This document shows, in pieces, positions 52,801 through 58,800 of a DNA stretch of 64,000 nucleotides. Every line of letters begins with the position of its first letter. The stretch's first letter is position 1. The position numbers and the translations under genes are program-made. The stretch comes from Meghimatium bilineatum (Eukaryota > Mollusca > Gastropoda > Stylommatophora > Philomycidae): the NCBI GenBank assembly GCA_034231615.1, contig CM067319.1, positions 5,969,501 through 6,033,500 of the forward strand, given 5' to 3'. The notes under the pieces were generated by a model. That model made no database searches, was not told where the DNA came from, and saw only the letters and a list, made by a program, of their open reading frames with translations.

Positions 52801-55800
52801 ACAAGTTACTCAGTTGGCTTGTTCAACCAAGTATAGGTACAAGTTACTCAGTTGGCTTGTTCAACCAAGTATAGATACAAGTTACTCAGTTGGCTGGTTC
52901 AACCAAGTATAGATACAAGTTACTCAGTTGGCTGGTTCAACCAAGTATAGATACAAGTTACTCAGTTGGCTGGTTCAACCAAGTATAGATACAAGTTACT
53001 CAGTTGGCTGGTTCAACCAAGTATAGATACAACTGGTGTTACTCAGTTGGCTGGTTCAACCAAGTATAGATACAACTGGTGTTACTCAGTTGGCTGGTTC
53101 AACCAAGTATAGGTACAAGTTACCCAGTTGGCTGGTTCAACCAAGTATAGATACAAGTTACTCAGTTGGCTGGTTCAACCAAGTATAGATACAAGTTACT
53201 CAGTTGGCTGGTTCAACCAAGTATAGATACAACTGGTGTTACTCAGTTGGCTGGTTCAACCAAGTATAGGTACAAGTTACCCAGTTGGCTGGTTCAACCA
53301 AGTATAGATACAAGTTACTCAGTTGGCTGGTTCAACCAAGTATAGATACAAGTTACCCAGTTGGCTGGTTCAACCAAGTATAGATACAAGTTACTCAGTT
53401 GGCTTGTTCAACCAAGTATAGATACAACTGGTGTTACTCAGTTGGCTGGTTCAACCAAGTATAGGTACAAGTTACCCAGTTGGCTGGTTCAACCAAGTAT
53501 AGATACAAGTTACTCAGTTGGCTGGTTCAACCAAGTATAAATACAACTGGTGTTACTCAGTTGGCTGGTTCAACCAAGTATAGATACAAGTTACCCTGTT
53601 GGCTGGTTCAACCAAGTATAGATACAAGTTACTCAGTTGGCTGGTTCAACCAAGTATAGGTACAAGTTACCCTGTTGGCTGGTTCAACCAAGTATAGATA
53701 CAAGTTACTCAGTTGGCTGGTTCAACCAAGTATAGAATCAAGTTACTCAGTTGGCTGGTTCAACCAAGTATAGATACAAGTTACCCAGTTGGCTGGTTCA
53801 ACCAAGTATAGATACAAGTTACTCAGTTGGCTGGTTCAACCAAGTATAGATACAAGTTACCCAGTTGGCTGGTTCAACCAAGTATAGATACAAGTTACTC
53901 AGTTGGCTGGTTCAACCAAGTATAGGTACAACTGGTGTTACTCAGATAGCTGGTTCAACCAAGTATAGATACAAGTTACCCAGTTGGCTGGTTCAACCAA
54001 GTATAGATACAAGTTACTCAGTTGGCTGGTTCAACCAAGTATAGATACAAGTTACTCAGTTGGCTGGTTCAACCAAGTATAGGTACAAGTTACCCTGTTG
54101 GCTGGTTCAACCAAGTATAGATACAAGTTACTCAGTTGGCTGGTTCAACCAAGTATAGATACAAGTTACTCAGTTGGCTGGTTCAACCAAGTATAGATAC
54201 AAGTTACTCAGTTGGCTGGTTCAACCAAGTATAGATACAAGTTACCCAGTTGGCTGGTTCAACCAAGTATAGATACAACTGGTGTTACTTAGTTGGCTGG
54301 TTCAACCAAGTATAGATACAAGTTACCCAGTTGGCTGGTTCAACCAAGTATAGATACAACTGGTGTTACTTAGTTGGCTGGTTCAACCAAGTATAGATAC
54401 AAGTTACCCAGTTGGCTGGTTCAACCAAGTATAGATACAAGTTACCCAGTTGGCTGGTTCAACCAAGTATAGATACAAGTTACCCAGTTGTCGTGAAGTC
54501 ACATATTTGGTCGAGTAATATTCATCGAATCAAGTGAATACCAACCAGGCAAATCTGTAAACCAGGACACAACATATTCTATTCTCTGGCTAATCCTGCT
54601 AACCAGCAGGAGTTTGAGAACAAAGAAGAAGAAGTACAGTTGCTGTAAGTCTCTTTTATTTAAAAAGTTTTTTATTAATGAAGAAGGTTTAGTGGGAATG
54701 TCAAAAATCAAATGAATAACCATGCTTTTCTTTGTATTTTTATTTTGCCAGGTGACAGTAGCCATCATTGAATTGAAGCCAACCTTGACCTACTTGAGTG
54801 TGCCAAAGGTAGTACCCCATGCCTTCCTGCAGGCTAAGGTAATAAACACTTCTCAGTACACTCTTCTCACTGGTAGGACTAACATCTTTCTGGACAACAG
54901 TTTTGTGGCAAAGGTTTGTAGAATCTATCTAGAATATACTTAAAATATATCCTTTAATATCCCTAAAATATACCTTTTCTTGACAATAGTTTTGTGGCAA
55001 AGATTTGTAGATTATACATATTAGTCATTTCCATGAGATTATTTGTATGAAAATAGTGTTAAAATAAGTTGTCATACAAAATGGTGACAATTACTTGCCA
55101 TGCATATCATAAGGTGACTAAGGGGGTTTGGGGATGGTGGAGTTTGTGTGTCATCCCATAGATGGGCAAAGTGACCCAGAAGCTATGCTGATGTATGATG
55201 TTTCAGGCTGAAAGTTGTAGATATTGCAGTCAATCTGTAAACTATGATACAATGTAATTGGTTCTCCATACTACATTCTTCTAATCTGCAGGAATTTTGA
55301 AATGAATGCAGAAGAAGAAATGTAGTCTACATTGTAGCATGATCTACAATTTATTTGTGATACATGAACCTTCTGGCATAACATATCTGACCTCTGAGGG
55401 TGCCTTTGCTCACATTTGCTCTGCTACAGGATGTTGCAAACCGCACGATCCTTAGTTGCTTTTTATGATATACATTACAGGTTGCAGTGTTGCTATTTTG
55501 CTACTTTTGAGTCCGGGTAATACACTAGTGAGAAAATAATTGGGCGTGGGGGAAAGATTGACTTCACTAACAGCCTCCACCACCATCTCAATTGTAATAA
55601 ATAAATAACCAGTCAGAGGATATCCGACAAGATGGAAAGTGCTGCAGTAACAAACTGTCAGAGGATATCCGACAAGATGGAGAGTGCTGCAGTAACAAAC
55701 TGTCAGAGGATATCCGACAAGATGGAGAGTGCTGCAGTAACAAACTGTCAGAGGATATCCGACAAGATGGAGAGTGATGCAGTAACAAACTGTCAGATGA

Positions 55801-58800
55801 TATCCGACAAGATGGAGAGTGATGCAGTAACAAACTGTCAGAGGATATCCGACAAAATGGAGAGTGCTGCAGTAACAAACTGTCAGAGGATATCCGACAA
55901 GATGGAGAGTGCTGCAGTAACAAACTGTCAGAGGATATCCGATAAGATGGAGAGTGCTGCAGTAACAAACTGTCAGAGGATATCCGACAAGATGGAGAAT
56001 GATGCAGTAACAAACTGTCAGAGGATATCCGACAAAATGGAGAGTGCTGCAGTAACAAACTGTCAGAGGATATCCGACAAGATGGAGAGTGCTGCAGTAA
56101 CAAACTGTCAGAGGATATCCGATAAGATGGAGAGTGCTGCAGTAACAAACTGTCAGAGGATATCCGACAAGATGGAGAGTGCTGCAGTAACAAACTGTCA
56201 GAGGATATCCGATAAGATGGAGAGTGCTGCAGTAACAAACTGTCAGAGGATATCCGACAAGATGGAGAGTGCTGCAGTAACAAACTGTCAGAGGATATCC
56301 GACAAGATGGACAGTGCTGCAGTAACAAACTGTCTGAGGATATCTGATAAGATGAAGAGTGCTGCAGTAACACACTGTCAGAGGATATCCGACAAGATGG
56401 AGAGTGCTGCAGTAACAAACTGTCAGAGGATATCTGTCATGGTGGAAAGTGTCGCAGTAACAAAAGCAAGAAGAGATAACAACTATCATCATGTATTATT
56501 GTTACTGGTAACTGATATAGCTAACAAATAGTAATAATAGTGTCAACGAGAAATAAAAAAATATCAAAGGGACAGAATATTTACAAGAGTTGAGGTTGTA
56601 AAATAATTGTTTACAGTAGTTGAAAAATAGTTTATATTGTTCCTTGTTCCTTTGTTTTTTGTTTTCATTAAAATTAGTTTGACTATTTGTTAGTTATATT
56701 AGTTATCAGTAACAATATTATATTATCATAGCTGTTATCGCATCCAGCTATAAGTAGGAGACTTCTCACAGCAAGGGGTGGACGAACATGTATAGTCCGT
56801 GCCGGACTTCCCGCTTACAGGACAAGGATTGTGATGTGAATTCACAGCATCTCACAATCCAGGTCGCTGTGGAAGCTACTGTCTGGTTTGATAGTAAAAT
56901 TCTAGCATATAGGCCTCTCATGCAGAAGAAACGTACACATGACAACACCTTCATGTGGTACCGCTGTTTAAACAAAGTTTGCTATGGGAGTGTCTGAGTG
57001 CCTGCCGGTATAACCAGGTCTCTCCTTTATCATTTCTTGTCTACCACACTTTCTTGTCTAATCTAAGTGACCACACCAAGGATGCTGAATGGTGACGAAG
57101 AACATCTTTACCATGAGTGGATTCAGGTCCTGTCTAATGCCCCAGCTGCAGAAAGAGTCTCTTGAAAACTGACATTGCACTCACATTCAGAATATGTCAA
57201 AATCTTGGAATGTTGGAAGCAGGATCAAGAAAACTCAAGAGGGTTGTAGAAACTCGATGCTTAGTAGAAGCATGAAGGCATAGCATGCAGAACATGACAT
57301 GGCCACAGAAAATACTCGGTCACAGAATGAAGGTTCAAGGCCTGCCTCTTTAGTGCTTTTTACCAGGGGGGAATGGATCTCTGTGAACCCCACCTCAATC
57401 CCCAAAAGCATATCTTTTCTCATTGGGACTACATGAGGGCAATTGACTGCACGACCAGTTTCAGATAGAGGAAGACATTTGCATGTCATTCGTTGGGATG
57501 AAGATGTCTACAGCAAACAATAAAACTAACAATGCCATTCAAGCATAGCATTCAGATGAGGGAGTCTTCTTGGTATGAAATAAAGCTCTTGGGATACCTC
57601 CATTATTGCATATAGGAAACAAGAGCTTCATTGCTCGTAATTCCTTCAAGATTTGAAATAAAGAAAACAGTTTGCAGCAAATAACCAGGTAAAATATACC
57701 TAGTGTTTATAACTAAAGATATTTGATATAGAGATATAACTGAAATATTCTCATATTTCTACTTAGTTCTCATTCAGTTGTGTTCAATAACATTCTTAGA
57801 TTTCAGGCCGAGATCGAAGCAGTTACATTTTATTTCATTCTATTTCAGGCTGAGATCAAAGCAGTTGCTCCAAAAGAAGAGTTTGAATGCTCTCTGGGCA
57901 TCGACCCTGGACTGAGAGTTGAATATAAACCCTTGGTCAAGGTTAATTCTTCTTCTGGGATAATCACCAAGACTCAGTGCATCACACATGAGCAGGCCAT
58001 TGATGTTAAGAACATGCATGATTACAGTGTTAAGGTTCTGATCAGAGACAACCTACCTCGTAGTTTGGATGAGAAGATCAAGGTAAATCATGTTATATCT
58101 TCAGACTTGAAAGTTGGATAAATTAATGCTGAGAAGGATTTGTTTGGTTATTTACTCTCAAACTCCCACCAGATCTCTCTTAGAGCAAGACATTGGTCCT
58201 ATGATATTTCAAGCAGGATGTGATCCAGAGAGCTGGATTGCATTGTGTCACTGTTTTATTTACACCAACGGTCTGACTTTAGCGTTGATAAGAATCTGTT
58301 AGTGCATGAAAATAGCCCAATAAATATCTCAGGGGATCTCCCTAGCATAGTGGTTAAGTTGTTGGCATTGTGTTCAAGAGTTCATGTGTTCGAATCCGGC
58401 TTGTGTCGTCTTGTGTACAAGGTGAATTTTTTTCTGAGATCCCTATAGATTATCGCTTGAAGATATGGAGTTACGTGCTATGAATGGTACTCTTGGCAAA
58501 CTGCATGCCACATCATTGAGAAGGAAGGAGTATATATATGGGAAAACCTGAGTACAATTAAGTCACTCTTATATGTCTTTTGAGTCTTGTTTAAGTAATA
58601 CCAAGAAAATTAACAATAGATTTTTTTTAAAAATTACTCTATTCAGGATATAATTCTATTAATTTATTATTACAAATAATATCCCTTCTATCATGAATGT
58701 TCAAAAATTCAAACCATATGTTCTTCTCAATCTTTTTGCCAGGTAAACCTGATTTCTCCATACATTGATGCCAAACACCCTGAGAAGACAGAGAATGTAA

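Noticed and set aside
55452-56531. 346-codon minus ORF and 299-codon plus ORF
   Set aside because: By-products of a 45-bp array open on both strands; no homology and no start context.
56788-57489. Small genes at 56788-56997 (+) and 57235-57489 (-)
   Set aside because: No recognisable family, no splice sites or signals, and short enough to be chance; noted only as part of an unidentified segment.
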